A stretch of DNA of 64,000 nucleotides from Macrolepiota albuminosa (Eukaryota; Basidiomycota; Agaricomycetes; Agaricales; Agaricaceae). The notes below the pieces were generated by a model that was not told the origin of the DNA, searched no databases, and was given only the letters and a program-made list of their open reading frames with translations. The translations under genes were made by a program, and so were the position numbers. Positions 11,705 to 24,065 of this stretch are shown here, piece by piece (positions within the stretch are counted from its first letter, which is position 1; every line of letters starts with the position of its first letter). The stretch covers positions 496,001 to 560,000 of the forward strand of contig JAMWFC010000067.1 in assembly GCA_027475525.1 (NCBI GenBank), given 5' to 3'.

Positions 11705-14350
11705 TCATTCTGGTGATAGATTGATTCTTCCTGAATCTACATACTGTTCAACCTTTCAGCAATAAATATGATGCAGTGACACCTCACCCAAGGTACATCC
11801 CTTGCTGTATACCTCATTGGTGGTCGTTGGAAGCATGCGACCGAATCCGCATGTTTCTTACTGCTGAGAGGGAAAACGATTCCTAGTTCATAGTTGGATA
11901 TCTGGAAAGAGAGGCACACCTCACAAGGCAATATCTCAAAAAGGGAAGTTCATACTCACGTTCAAAACCGGATTAAAGCCCGAACCTGATAAGTTACCCC
12001 AAGCCGACGACGTGAAGTTGTGTGATCCGACATACGCCCAACCTACGACAGGCTCAATTATCTCAATGTCTGAATCGTCCACTGTGTCGGAACCCTGCAG
12101 CTGATCCCCTTTAGATGCTTGTTCTAATACTGCGATGATCATCTGTAAGCCGATAGGATAAGGCTCATAAGTCGCAAGGAACGAAAGAGTACTTCAAAAC
12201 CTTAGAGTGCATCAAAACCGGGCCGCCCTTGCTCCTGGATTCATAGAAGTGATCCCTCGGGAAGTTTGTAGCGGCCCACTGACGCCGCTTGCAAAATAAA
12301 GTTCCCCCTCCCTGAATTAGTGTCTCGTAAGGTTATGACCAATTCAAAGGTACGAATGCCGAGGACTTGACCTGTTCACCTAGAGCAGTTTTCTGAACTG
12401 TTGCCTTTGTTGGATATACGATACTGATGGGAGGGTAAGGAAGCTTCTCCCGTCTTTTCTTAGGTTCATCTAACCAATCCTCAGCCGACTCGCCTCGTGC
12501 CGACCAGTAAAACTCATTCAACCACTGCCTTGTGTAAGCACCAATACTTGATCCCTTTACGACGACTGAATGGGTGTCTGATCTTCAAAGGACGACATAG
12601 ACAAACCTGGCATTCGAGAGTGATGTCCTTGGCATTCTTACCTTTTCCGGTCCGCAGCCCCATGCTCCGGACAACCTGCATGAGCCTCGGGTGACCGGTC
12701 CTATACAACATCACGTAAACTTTCGATTCATTGGACTTTCCAGAGGACCATACTTGATAACGGCAGGCCATCCTTCATGTTTTCCGGATATGGATGGAAC
12801 GAGGTGAACTGTGACTTTTGACCAGTCCCATCGCATTCTAAGGTCATCAATTGACTTGATCGGTAGATCTGGGTGCTAGATTATCCTTAGCTGAATACTA
12901 AGGTTGTTCGAGAAGAGCTGTGATCTCTAACATTGTCATTAACCAGTGTTCTGAGTGCTGGCTGTACATGAAGCGAATGAAGAACTCCTTGTAGGACTGT
13001 TGGGAAGTCTTGAGGGGCACTTGATCCACGCCGTAGTGGCTCATTTCGTTGTGGGACATCTTGTAACCAAATCGTCTTGCGTAGATTAAGTGAGTATAGG
13101 TCTGAGAGCATCAGAAGAACGTAGATACATTCTCCATGTCACGATAGTCATATGCGATGAGATTCGCGGTGGACACCACAACGCGCAGACGACCTGTCTT
13201 GTAGAACAACTGACAAATAGGTCAGTAATTATCATACTGCAGTCGCAAAGCCCACCCACAAGCATGAACTATGGGATTCTGGTTAGTTTATTTGGTCAAT
13301 GCTTCAACTTGGATCTGACCTTCATGTGCATGCATCCTCGTCCTCCACGAAGGAATGGGGTCGCCCTTATCCAATTGGGAAAAACATATTTGAGGCTGGC
13401 TTCACCCGAAGGATCTGGCTGAGCAACCACAATAACAGGGACAGAAAGATGAAAGAATTCATATATCCACGGGAGATCTAGGGAATATGAAGAGATGATA
13501 GCGAAAGCTAGCTCGGATTTCTATTAGAAACCGTTAGTCATCGGCGACGGTATTAGATGTCTATAGACCTTTCCCAGAACCTCGGTAAGCCTAAATGTCG
13601 GTTTCCCATCCTTCCGAGGTTCAGCGTGTTGAGTAGCAGTCTGTCGTAGTTCACCGTTCCAGAAAAATTGGTCGATCGTGGAAACATTGGCTGACACTTG
13701 TAGCGCTCCAACACAACGCTGCGTAGTTCACCGTTCCAGAAAAATTGGTCGATCGTGGAAACATTGGCTGACACTTGTAGCGCTCCAACACAACGCTGCC
13801 TAGACAAAGATGTAGAGTCATTAACAGCACGCATTCCGCATGAGCGAGAGATCTGTTGCCTCTTCGTGGGTGGTCCTCGTAGCTCCTCATCTTCCTCAGC
13901 TTCGTCGTCAATGTTGTACTCTTGTCAGGTCTCAAGCGCTTTTGGCGCGCCAGTCGCTCCCTTTCCATCTGAGCTCGTTCTAGTAAAAAGTCTGACACTC
14001 CTGTTCCCGATGCCTCTATTGGAAGTTGTGTCGATGGCTTTGAATAAATATCACTTTGAGTATCAGTCGGATTTTGTCGGCTTCCACTTGCTGATCTTGA
14101 ACTGCCAGCCCTATTTGAAGATTCAACCCGTGAAGCAGCCAGAGCTTGCTTAAGTTCAGCTTGAAATCTAGCGTCCTCTACATCCTCGTTATCATCTTCT
14201 ATCTCGATCACTTCGCGATTCCGGTTGGCCTCCTCGAGACTAAGGGCGATTGCCCTGAAGTTTGGATGAAATAAATATTGGGTTCAAGATCAACATTGAT
14301 TGCAAAGACAATCCGAACCTCGCCAAATCATCCTCTTCACTCGATTCCAT
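11705..14350 (-). CDS. TDP1: Tyrosyl-DNA phosphodiesterase 1, multi-exon, frame broken
   Basis: A nuclear repair enzyme that hydrolyses 3'-phosphotyrosyl links left by topoisomerase I. Exon 1 is 14319-14350 (MESSEEDDLAR); exon 2 starts at 14254 and carries two ubiquitin-interacting-like stretches (AIALSLEEA, ELKQALAASR). Then come FFWNGELRQTA (near 13650), the first HxK motif as GCMHMK (near 13335), RLRVVVSTANLIAYD (near 13185), TIWLQDVP (near 13070), GHPRLM (near 12690), WMNEFY-like sequence (near 12515), the second HxK as LMHSK (near 12212), WAYVGSHNFTSSAWG (near 12025) and NYELGIVFPL (near 11895). The end is uncertain: 11737 by readthrough or ~11705 if a very short last intron is removed. 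Two frame breaks sit in exon 2: an apparent 1-nt loss near 13925 and the 77-bp duplication at 13646-13799, which looks like an assembly error. Functional status is therefore unclear. Confidence 0.88.
13646..13799. repeat. Perfect 2 x 77-bp tandem duplication inside Tdp1
   Basis: Bases 13646-13722 are repeated exactly at 13723-13799. The unit is not a multiple of three and shifts the Tdp1 frame. With one copy removed, the frame runs on through FFWNGELRQTATQH into the expected family sequence. Confidence 0.95.
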
Positions 14351-14497
14351 TCGTAACAGTGGCTTTTGTGTTTACTGTTAGGTGGAGTGGAACAAATTCA
14401 TCTGCACGTGGCACGTGTGATTCACACGCGACCCTGAACTATTCCCAGGAGGAATTTTTTTAATTTAATTTTTCGAATCGAGATAAACTGGTATATT

Positions 14498-16025
14498 TTA
14501 CTGGGATATGCAGTTATTTAACACAGCAACAGTATATTCACTCATCAGTTGATGGGTCGTTAGGGATGGATGTCCAGCTGACGTCGGTGGTCAGTTAAGG
14601 AATGATACAGCACAGCTGACTTACGTATCCAAAAGACACTATGATCAGGGTCACTGCATCCTCCAACGATTGTCGACGCGCTGACGAGACAAGTCGGATC
14701 ACCGAGATAGCCAAACGATTCTGGATGGATTGCGATAGCAGAAAAAAGACTGCGGATTGAATTGATCAAATCGCATCATACGAAACCCAGATATCACATA
14801 TAAGCCATACTTTTGAAGATTTACATAGGCGAAGGCAGTGCCATTCACTTGATGAGATTGGCGCAAATAATCGAAAACCATGTTCTGCAGGATATCAGTA
14901 TTGGGATGTGACTGATACATCTACCAGTGGAATTATCTCAGTTCGAGTCAAAATACTAGATGTTGTGCAGCAAATTACGCCATGTATAAGTATATTTTTT
15001 GCGCCACTGGCTTGCAGCTCCCCTAATTTATTGACCTAGAGCCAGTTTAGTGGTCGTAATCGATGACGTGAAACGAATAATTACGTAGGTTTCGTAGGCC
15101 AGTGTCCAATTTCCTCCGGCTGCGTTGATTAGGATCATTTAAATTTGCGAACCTTTGACGGGATTGGTGTGGTTACCCACCGATTGAGAATTGGCCTTGG
15201 TCACTGGAACAAACATGTAATCCTGAATGTTGCAGGTAGCTCATGTTTGAACACAACACTTACTTGATACCAAACGCCACTGTGTAAAGAGTCTGACTTG
15301 GCACAAGAGAGTCTAGAAATTTCCCTTGAAGCTGAAATAGACGTGTTTGCCCGACGAAGTCCGAGCGTTGTATCGCCTGTTTGACAGAAATTAGCAAAGC
15401 ATGCCTGCGTCACTCAAAGCATTAAGCACCGTTTGATTATTCGGTGTTGTAGTATTCCAAGCAAAATTGTCAATGACGGCGCCACCCCATGCATACTGAG
15501 CGATTAGTTAAGCTTTGCGAGAACAAGGATTCGAAAGCAGCTACATTCAGGAGTTTTGCGCTTAATGAATTAGCCAAATTCTCTACCCACATGAATCCAT
15601 TAGAAGCCCGCCGATTTGAGTTCACCCGTGAGCCGGCAGAGGGCAAGGGCGGCCACAACATAGGAGGGAGCGGGACTGTTCCATTGGCTAAAGGTTGTTA
15701 AGCGATCATGATGGCAGACTTGGCTAGGTTCGAAGAAGTCTATGTACCTCCATTAGAAGTCCAAGAATCACCGAATGCCACCACAGTCCTTCGGTCGGTC
15801 ACCATTACGTAGTTTATGTGCACTATGCCATACATACCTAGTTGCACTGAGGTTGATTCCAGTGTTAATCTCCACAGCATTGGGTGAATCAAGCGGGCCG
15901 CAGGCCGGCTGAACGGCTAAAGTAAGAGGAGAAGACGCATTTGCAAGGACTGCAAACTCTTGCGCAAGAGTAGCTTTGGTGACCACCAGCAAGAGTACAC
16001 TGATGGTTAATGACAATGATGACAT
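14498..16025 (-). CDS. Secreted GDSL-family esterase (CE16-like), multi-exon
   Basis: The start ATG at 16025 opens a clear signal peptide (MSSLSLTISVLLLVVTKATLAQ). After an intron the nucleophile block reads VVAFGDSWTSNGG (near 15770); the Ser is the GDSL catalytic residue. Next are GFMWVENLANSL (near 15590), YAWGGAVIDNFAWN after an intron (near 15490; the GG is typical of block II), DFVGQTRLFQLQGKFLD (near 15340), the CSDPDHSVFWI region (near 14640) and, after a last intron, PGHPSLTTHQLM (near 14545), which supplies the catalytic His. The stop is at 14498. By family it deacetylates hemicellulose fragments or related esters outside the cell. One junction near 15230-15270 does not join in phase with the obvious GT/AG pair, so either the splice site is unusual or there is a small sequence error. 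It ends 147 bp before the Tdp1 start. Confidence 0.82.
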
Positions 16026-18227
16026 TTTCGTCGATTCACATGAATAGAAGTTTGTCAACTTATGTAGCATTGAGATGCTTCCATCGAGTTCTCAGAATTA
16101 TTGACCTGCTGACTCTACTGAGTGAGAGTACTTCACCAGAAGATCAGAATGGCTGAAGATGCATCCTAACGGCACAACTTCGGCGAATGAGACCGAAAAT
16201 TACAACAGAAGCTTGACTTTAGTAGGCTTTAATGGATAGCATGATGCAAAAACCATCCTCCCGGAGGGAAAATCGCTGTCAATATCATACCGTAGATCCC
16301 CATTCGGTATGAATTTCGGTAGGGCATGGGATTGTGGTCTCGAAAGGTGCTAAGCTGATCTATATGCACATAGGCACCCATCTCTGGTGCGTGCCTCAAG
16401 GTCACAATGAACGTCTGTGAATGAGACAAAAAATTAGTGATTGAATCAGAATAATACTGCCACATATCCCAAGCGAAACCAGATTTTGTTCCCTTGTTTC
16501 CTTAGAGTGGCGACTGGGCGGTTTCAAATATATTCCCCTGTCGCGTTGTGACATGACTTATATCCATTCAACCCGACGTCAGATAAGCCACTCTGAACAA
16601 CTCGAGCACATGATGCTCCATGGAGTCCCCATTGAAACTAGCAGAACAGCTTCTTCATCGGGATGACATTGATTCAGCAGCCGTCAAACATATACCCCTG
16701 CTCAAAATAACATATTGCTGTGAAGCCGTGTGCCAGGCACGTTCGTTGGGAAGACTACCATCATTATCGTATGCTCCACGCGCAAACCTGTAGTAACGTA
16801 TCATCCCTTACCTGGCCGTTCTCTATGTATGGATAATTTGAAAACGCTGTTCACAGATTGGCTAGAGGTTAAACGGCCGCCGGCCGTTCTCTATGTATGA
16901 TCGCATTGCCACAATCAAAGGGATGACGTGACCCTTGCGAGGCAAGTTATTCACACTTCTTCGGCATTTGCAACTGCCTCTCCAATTTCGCCGAGCGGTC
17001 CTCTCTTCCCTAATCGTCCTGATTGTACGATAAGCACGGCGCTTTCCACGCCCCTTTCATGTGGTTTCAAGTATCTTCGGTTTATGCTTTCCCTAAAGGT
17101 TGTGTCTACAAACGTGCCTTGCTGCTCCTAACGCATCAAGATAGTCTGAGAGAAGGTCAATCATCGAGGGCTCCAGCGTTGCGTTTAGTCTATCTTGCGT
17201 AAATTCGTGAGACTGCTCAAGACTGAGAGAAGGTCAATCATCGAGGGCTCCAGCGTTGCGTTTAGTCTATCTTGCGTAAATTCGTGAGACTGCTCAAGAG
17301 GTCAAGTTGCATCAGAGCAGTTCCCATAGAAAAGTGCAAGTTACGCTAGAGCACAACATAAGACGCTTACGAATGCTTCAAGGCCACTGGCCAAAGGAAT
17401 TACATATTGAACTTTGCATTTCATAGATCACCGGGGGTCCGTGCATACATTCCCATGGTCATCTGACCGTGGTTCTCGAAAAAAATATATAGAGCGCAAA
17501 TCGAATATTCAGGTTTCTTTGATTCTTCCACAATCAAAAACGCCCATGACGATAACCCAGGTGCAGAGAGATGAGTGCGACCCCCTTCGGGCTGGGACGT
17601 GCTTTGACATCGCCCGTTCGGCACCCCATACCTTGTTATTATAATAGGGACGGGCCAGTGTTTTCCGATGGCGTCAAAAATTGTGAAGAAGATTCAAGTT
17701 TCATATAATTTTACGTTTTTGTGTTCGTTCGGCCTGTCGCGGTTTTTTCATTGTGTCGCTAGACTTGCTCGAAGAATGACCATGTTCCTCACTGATGTGA
17801 TTATTTTTTTGGTGTAGTATATGAACAAGTGTCTACGATAAGCGGCAAGGTGATCACCAGCTCGAGGCATTTCCAATCGAAGTCATGTCTACCTCTGGGT
17901 GTTTCTTGTTGAGAGATATGCAGAAAGTTTGCTTGGGTGTGGGATCGGTGCGACATGTTGTCGAGACGTAATGTTTGAATTTCTAAACGTCTTTCCCAAC
18001 ACAATTGACAATCTTTCTGTATAATTCATGATGAAAAGAATGTGTCCGACTAGAATACACTGGAAAAAGATGTGATTACATGGAAACTGAAGCGTAACCG
18101 AATCCTGAAGACTCTAAACCTCTTGCCACGAGGGTGAACTGGTTTGCCGCTTCCCGTGTTCGTTTAAGTGAACGTGAACTTCAAACAATGCATGAGCCAT
18201 AGTCACAAGGAGAAAATAAGAGCGTAG
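16026..18227. other. Long intergenic region, nothing recognised
   Basis: About 2.2 kb with no domain-bearing frame. It holds a 77-bp tandem duplication at 17146-17299 and a short ~18-bp direct repeat (ggccgttctctatgtatg at 16814 and 16882). A 78-codon minus-strand frame at 16229-16465 has some hydrophobic content but no family I recognise. Confidence 0.4.
17146..17299. repeat. Perfect 2 x 77-bp tandem duplication
   Basis: 17146-17222 equals 17223-17299 over exactly 77 bases, with mismatches immediately outside on both sides. It lies in non-coding sequence. Confidence 0.95.
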
Positions 18228-21200
18228 TTACTTGAGAATAGCAGTCGCAAAAGTTTCTTTTACCTCTCTTGTTGCTCTCGACGCAATAAAATCATCCTAC
18301 GAAACGGTCAGAGATGAGGGCTTTTTGACGCACAGGGGTGTCATTGGTACATACCGCGAACAAGATTTCACGTATCCAACTAGCAGCGACAGCACCGCCG
18401 GCACCTCCACCACCACCAAGGCCGCCGCCAGCACGACTTAGCAGTGTGCCGAGGATTTCTATGAGATTGGGTACGACACTGTGCAGGAAACTCGTCAACT
18501 CCTTGTGGAGCGAAACAAACAGGAATAGATACCTCCTGGGTGCAACGCTCGCGAAGCCCTCTAGAACGGCCTTCATGATTCTTCGCCCATACAGCTGTAT
18601 CAGGCGTTCTTTATCCATAGCGAGAGCGGTATCAACAGAGCTCCGTTGTATGAGATTGCACTACCATAGAACACATCAACACAGGTTACGTTCTCGTAAC
18701 AATCTCAGTCTTACTATGAAATTAGATGCTTGCACCAAGGAATAACGTTCCTGAAGCGATAATGCAGTGATAGTACAATTGATGAGCGCATCGAGCGCTC
18801 CCGGGGGTAATGTATAGAAAGAACGTGGAAAATCTTGAGCAACCTTCAGACAAAAGGGGCGATCAGAACACCTAATGACAAGAAGAAGCTCATGGAAAAA
18901 CACCCACTCGATCCATGCAAACAAAGAATTCTTGGACAATATCCGGATTCTAAAGCAAGAGTCAGTCAGCACCAGCTCTCGACCGATTGTATATGGCGAC
19001 TGACCGCCTCCATCGCACCAGGCGGTGACATCGCATTTAAAGAACACTCTAATAACATCGGGAGCGCAGCTCCAACAATTGCCACTGCCTCAGGCGTTGG
19101 TCCAGTTTTAACGTTCAGCGCCTCACCGAGCACCAAGGAAGGTGGAGGGTTGAGTTGGGAGATGAGCGAGACAGAGAGAGACAGCCACGAAGCAGTAAGC
19201 TGGCGTCGAGCGGCATGACATACAAGTCCTAGAAGTGGACCAGGGGCGAGACTTATGAGGGTCGTGTCTCCGGGAAGGCAGGTTATAGATTTAAAGAGGT
19301 CGCCCAGGGCCTAGAGGGATGACGACACATGAATGTTGTGGTGGCCAAGAGGTAATAAATGGTACGAACACCGCTGATACCCGCATCTGTAGACCAGATG
19401 TTAATGACCGCCTCTAACGTATCCGATATGGTCTTCCGTAGAATAACAATTCTCGGCTCTTCCCTTGCACGTCGCATATTTTCTAGTGAAGCATCTGACT
19501 CTGAATCGCGTTCCCCGAGGATCACCAGGCCGTCTGTAGTCCGTGTCAATCCCTTCGCCACACCCGACAGCGTCTCAAGCTCGATAATGATGATCGCTTG
19601 AGACTCATCGGGCAGCTGAACAAGGGTCAGTGGATACCTAGGAGATTCACTTCATTTAGACTTACGGAAGATGAAGATTGCAAAGCTTCAGCCAGCTTCC
19701 GGGCTATTGGATCGACAATAGCCTTCGACCTTGTTTAGTATCGTACATGTTGAGTTTCACAAACGACATACTGTTATCGGTTCAATCTGCTCATGCGCAG
19801 GTAATGCCTGAATTACACTAGCAATCGACTGCACAACCTTGCTCTTCTCAGATTCCTAACGAGTAATCAAACACGCTGTCGCCCGATGACGTAGAAACTA
19901 CATACAGGTATACTTCCTAGTGCCGCATGCAGTTGACCAAATGCACCGATCTCGGGTGCTAATGCCTTTCGGTTTGCATCGCATAAGTTGCGCAAGGCAA
20001 TGGCAGCTTGAAGACATAGTGCTGGGTCCGTGAGGGCAGAGGCGACATACGTTAGGACGCTCATTAAAAGACCGGAAGCCATGGAAGGTTGACTGGCAAA
20101 CCAGGAGGAGTAGGCCCCTGAGCGAATCAGCGTAAACAGAAGACCGCTACTGAGGGTAGAGACCGGTACCAATGAGACCGAGCGTCGTTCGTCGTATTCG
20201 GCCGGTACCAGTTGAGGGTAGCCGTCCAAGAATTTCCGGGCTGAACACTCGAGGGAGGTGAGGTGTCTTCTCCATATCTATGGCCTCCTGGATAGAGGTG
20301 ATGCAATGCAATGTCGCCTCTATTTCCTGTCCAGGAAGATCAATCGGACGGGGTACACGATGGGAATGGAGGATACTGACTTGCCAGCCATCTTGTTCTT
20401 GTCTAACATTGAGGCGTTGGATAGCGTCTTCCACTAGATAACCAAGCATATCATGCCGGAGAACGTAGTAGCTGTATCACATGAGCGAAAGTCAGCATCA
20501 ATGAGGAAGTACCTACGCGTTGATGAGGGTGTCACCGACATCTCTTCGATATCTGACGTTGTAGGCTGGGGGCTAAGTGTGAAGGGTAGAAGTCGGCACC
20601 AAAAAACTTACACCTGGAATTTCTCGACCTGGTCTGTTGTAACACTGCATTAGCTCAGGCGTTGACCATATTAGGTCAGCACAAACCTTTCGACCATCCA
20701 GCGCCTTTACCAGGAAAGGCGACCTTCCGTCGCAGAACCTGTACAAGCTCGCTATACGCCGCCTTCGCCAGTACTTGCACTTCAGCCCCGGCATCTACAG
20801 TTGCAGATCCGCTGCCCTCGACTTCCTCCTCAACGTAGTAGTCGGTACTCCACAGCGCTTCCTGGAAAAGATACCAGAAAGCCAACGTCATCTCGCTTTC
20901 TTCCTCATCCACGCCGTAATAACCCCCAAGCCCTGTATAGGACAACAAGACACGGAGGAATGACTGGCAAAGTTCTCCTCTGGTTTTTGTGGGTACAATA
21001 GGTGTACCAGGGGGTGACGGCGCGGATACGACAGGTATCGGAGAGGCTAAGTTGGCAGCAATGTAGGAGGTGGAATGATCGCCCAGCGCTATAATGAGCT
21101 TGCACAGAGAATGCGAAATTTCATCGACATCTCCTGATGACACTGTGGCCTGCACGATCTTGCTACCTTGCGAGTCGATCCAAATAAGCAAAGGCTCCGT

Positions 21201-22188
21201 TAGCGTCCGTGAACCCGAACCATCTGAGAGAGCAGATTTTGTCATAATTTCCTGTATCGCATCCGAAGCGGCTTCAAATGTTTCGCTGTCGGATTCGGCA
21301 CGGGTGAGGAGAGATATGAGAGGAGGAATGAGAGGTGTTATGTCGCTCGATGGAATAATTGACATCCATGATTGGAAACACTTCAATGCCGACGGAATTT
21401 GTTGCGAAGATTCCAATGACGATCGGACCGCTTGAACGACCATAGAAATGGCATCCCTAAGTGATTGCTGTATCTGAAGCCTTTACAAATCTCTTAACGC
21501 ATTGCCACATCCGAAATAGACGCAATAACTCACTTACTCGAGCCAATCAGATCAGCATTTCCAGCTTCTTCGGCAACTATAGCGAGAAAGTCGTGTATAC
21601 ATTCTGCAGGTGCACCTGCACCCGAAAAGGCCATAGTACATCCCATGATCCACTCCGGCCAGCGAGTAGGATGCCCCGGAACCAGTTTGAGCGCAAGAGA
21701 TGTGAGCGAGACGAACAGCTTGCGAAGAATGAATTTACTACGGCCGATCGACATAGAGTGTGCCGTGAGTTGAACCATGAGATCCCGCAGAGGCCCCGCG
21801 TGTTCTGCCGCAAAGTGTTCCCTGTAGATTTCAGCTTTAACGCGTGGGTAGGATACATTAATGTCATGAGTTACTGACCAGTCCCTGGCAATCTTTACCT
21901 GCGCCGTATGCGCACCGAAAAACTGGACATTTTGATCAGGGTTCTCCAACAATGGGATCACAAGTCCCCAGGCTTCTGGTCGTTTTTGGAGTTCAAATAG
22001 CTCGTTCTGTAACCGCTTTAGGTCTTCTAGAGAGGTCGATGCTGTCGGAGGCGCATACGCCTGTTGGATCAACTGAAAACCGTGATATGTGTGGGTTGAA
22101 GAAAACTTTGCAGCTATTCACTTACTTGTGCTGTTCTCTCAACATCAGACTGCGATAGAATAGGAAGAAAGCTCGTATCCACAACCAT
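18228..22188 (-). CDS. Importin-13 / transportin-3-type karyopherin beta, multi-exon
   Basis: A HEAT-repeat nuclear transport receptor. The start at 22188 gives MVVDTSFLPILSQSDVERTAQ; a ~50-bp intron then joins to LIQQAYAPP. The importin-beta N-terminal pattern follows near 21900-22060 (LENPDQNVQFFGAHTAQVKIARDW). A long exon at 20676-21443 carries VDEEESEMTLAFWYLFQEALWS, very typical of the importin-13/Kap111 branch. Later exons hold YVASALTDPALCLQAA...LCDANRKALAPEIGAF (20000s), a segment near 19290-19560, and YGRRIMKAVLEGFASVAPR near 18580. The last intron (donor after EILFA) leads to DDFIASRATREVKETFATAILK, stop at 18228. By family it carries proteins such as SR-type or ribosomal cargo through the pore using Ran-GTP. 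Not every internal exon edge was resolved. It diverges from the 23 kb locus. Confidence 0.86.
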
Positions 22189-23014
22189 TCACCCGCGTGT
22201 ATTCGCGAAACTATGTTACAGAAAGGATTGTGAAAGTCAAGGAACTCGAATAATCAAGGATAATGAAATTCGCGACTTTTGTGATCGTGGGAACTCTAAT
22301 CAGATCGACTTTCTTTGCTTGGCTACCATGTTCTTGCTGTAAAGGTCCAACCAGTACGGTCGCAATTCTCTATATTGAAATCCTTGTACAATTCACATGC
22401 CGTATGAATGACAACCATGTGGAGAAACTCGGTGTCTTGACGCTGGCGATGGAAACAGCGATTTGCATAGAGCGCTGGGTATCTGACATCATGGGGATTC
22501 CCAGGAAACTGTTGCTGCTGTTAGCACTATCCTCATTGCTGCTCGCAGAATTGCCGACCTGGGATCACTAATCCTGAATTCTGAGAATCTTCATGCGGAC
22601 ATTGATGCGTCGAGTTCTGGGGTTTTTCTGACCCCATTCGATGCACAGAATGTGATGAGAAGTAGTCAAGAATCAGTACTTTGGTCAAGTTACTGGCCTT
22701 GACCCGGGGCTCCAATAACCGACGATGCTTCGCATATCAAATGTTTAATCATTTCTCCTACATATACAGTTTCACTCATGCTGGCTTGACTGCGACGGCA
22801 CTGCCCAACTTTATGCTTGACCTTGACAACAAGGGAAAAAAATTTCCCGACAGTGATGGAACGATTCATAAAAGACTTCCAACCCTCTCCTTTCTGATCC
22901 TCACTTCTAAGCTGGTCTGTAAAGATGTTCACCCGCAGCGCGTTGATCGCCATAGCCTTTTGCACATTTCAACGACCCCAGTACTTTTAAATCACCTCAT
23001 TACGACTACTCACG
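22189..23014. other. Intergenic between divergent loci
   Basis: No gene recognised. It would contain the karyopherin promoter on the minus strand. Small frames at 22263-22571 and 22681-23103 show no family features. Confidence 0.4.
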
Positions 23015-23693
23015 ATGAAATTCGTCGATTCCTTCGCATTCGCGACGTTCGTCATCACAACGATTACTATTGCCCTTCCCCTACGCAATGGAGTCGGAAT
23101 TGATATTCACGACGATTCATCGATCACAGAAAGCCGCGATGCTGTCCTCGATGGCATCGTAGAACGCGGAATTACCGAGACTGTATCTGGCTTTAAGAAG
23201 AGAGAGCTCGAACCAGCTGGCGAGATTCATACGCGCTTCATTGATGACGCAGAAAACATCTATGAACGTTCCTTGGCCTCAGCGTCGCTGAGGATGCTAA
23301 CGCGCTCGTCGAGCGTAATTTTTCAAAGAAGGCCTTCTAGGATTTAAGAAAAGAGACCACGAGCTTCTTGTCCGCGAGGATCTTGACGGTTTGGCCCCTC
23401 GCAACTTCTTTCACCAAGTTGAAAAATATCGGAAAGGAGATGATCGGTATCATAAGTACGCCGTTCTCCAGAAGAGACGCTTTCCACTCGTGAGGTACCC
23501 GATGGCCTGACAAAACGCAACTTTCTCAAAAAAAAACTGGAAAACGTCGGAGAGAAGGTCCTCGATGCTGTCCTGTCTTACGCCGTTCTCCGGAACTATC
23601 TGCCCGCTCTGAACAGGAGATCTCTGAGCGTGATTATAACGAAAAGCTCATCGCGCGGTCGGAGGATGACTTGCTGTATATTCGTGACTGCTA
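23015..23693 (+). pseudogene. Decayed small secreted protein with KR/ER-rich segments
   Basis: The first frame (23015-23347, 110 codons) opens with a signal-peptide-like stretch (MKFVDSFAFATFVITTITIALP) and continues with charged segments such as VLDGIVERG, SGFKKREL and DAENIYERSL. After about 23270 the same style of sequence continues in other frames: EDANALVERNFSKK, then LLGFKKRDHELLVRED with DGLAPRNFF, and finally SERDYNEKLIARSEDDLLYIRD to a stop at ~23693. The motif GFKKR appears twice. Repeated ERD/LxRE segments are common in small secreted proteins of agarics. The frame switches imply indels or missed introns, so I call it broken. No function is claimed. Confidence 0.45.
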
Positions 23694-24065
23694 GCTCGAG
23701 GGACAAATAAGTCTCGCCACTGCTACTGCTTTCTTACATGCTTTAATCGTACTTTTTGTGCCAGTCTGCAAGTTGTTTGGAACCACATTCATAGATCTAG
23801 GGAATTGTAAACAGACAAAAGTATGAAGAGGTTAACACTAGTGGCTCCTTTACTGGAAGACTACTGAGAAATAAGATTATCCAGAGGTCATGATTATGAT
23901 CATGTCGTGAATCATTTTCTTCTAGCTCAGAACGTGAACAGCAGTGATTCTGGAATGTTCTTGCTTTTTCAAGGGGTTGATACATGCATGACATTCAGCT
24001 TAGCAGACCCGTCTAGTATTCTAAGATATGTTGATGGGTTGAGTATAATTCAAAGGGGTATTGAG
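23694..24065. other. Intergenic, nothing recognised
   Basis: A short 3' flank shared by two convergent loci, without repeats or coding signal. Confidence 0.4.

Noticed and set aside
16814..16900. 18-bp direct repeat ggccgttctctatgtatg as another 77-bp artefact
   Set aside because: The copies are 68 bp apart and the intervening sequence is not duplicated, so it does not belong to the 77-bp set.
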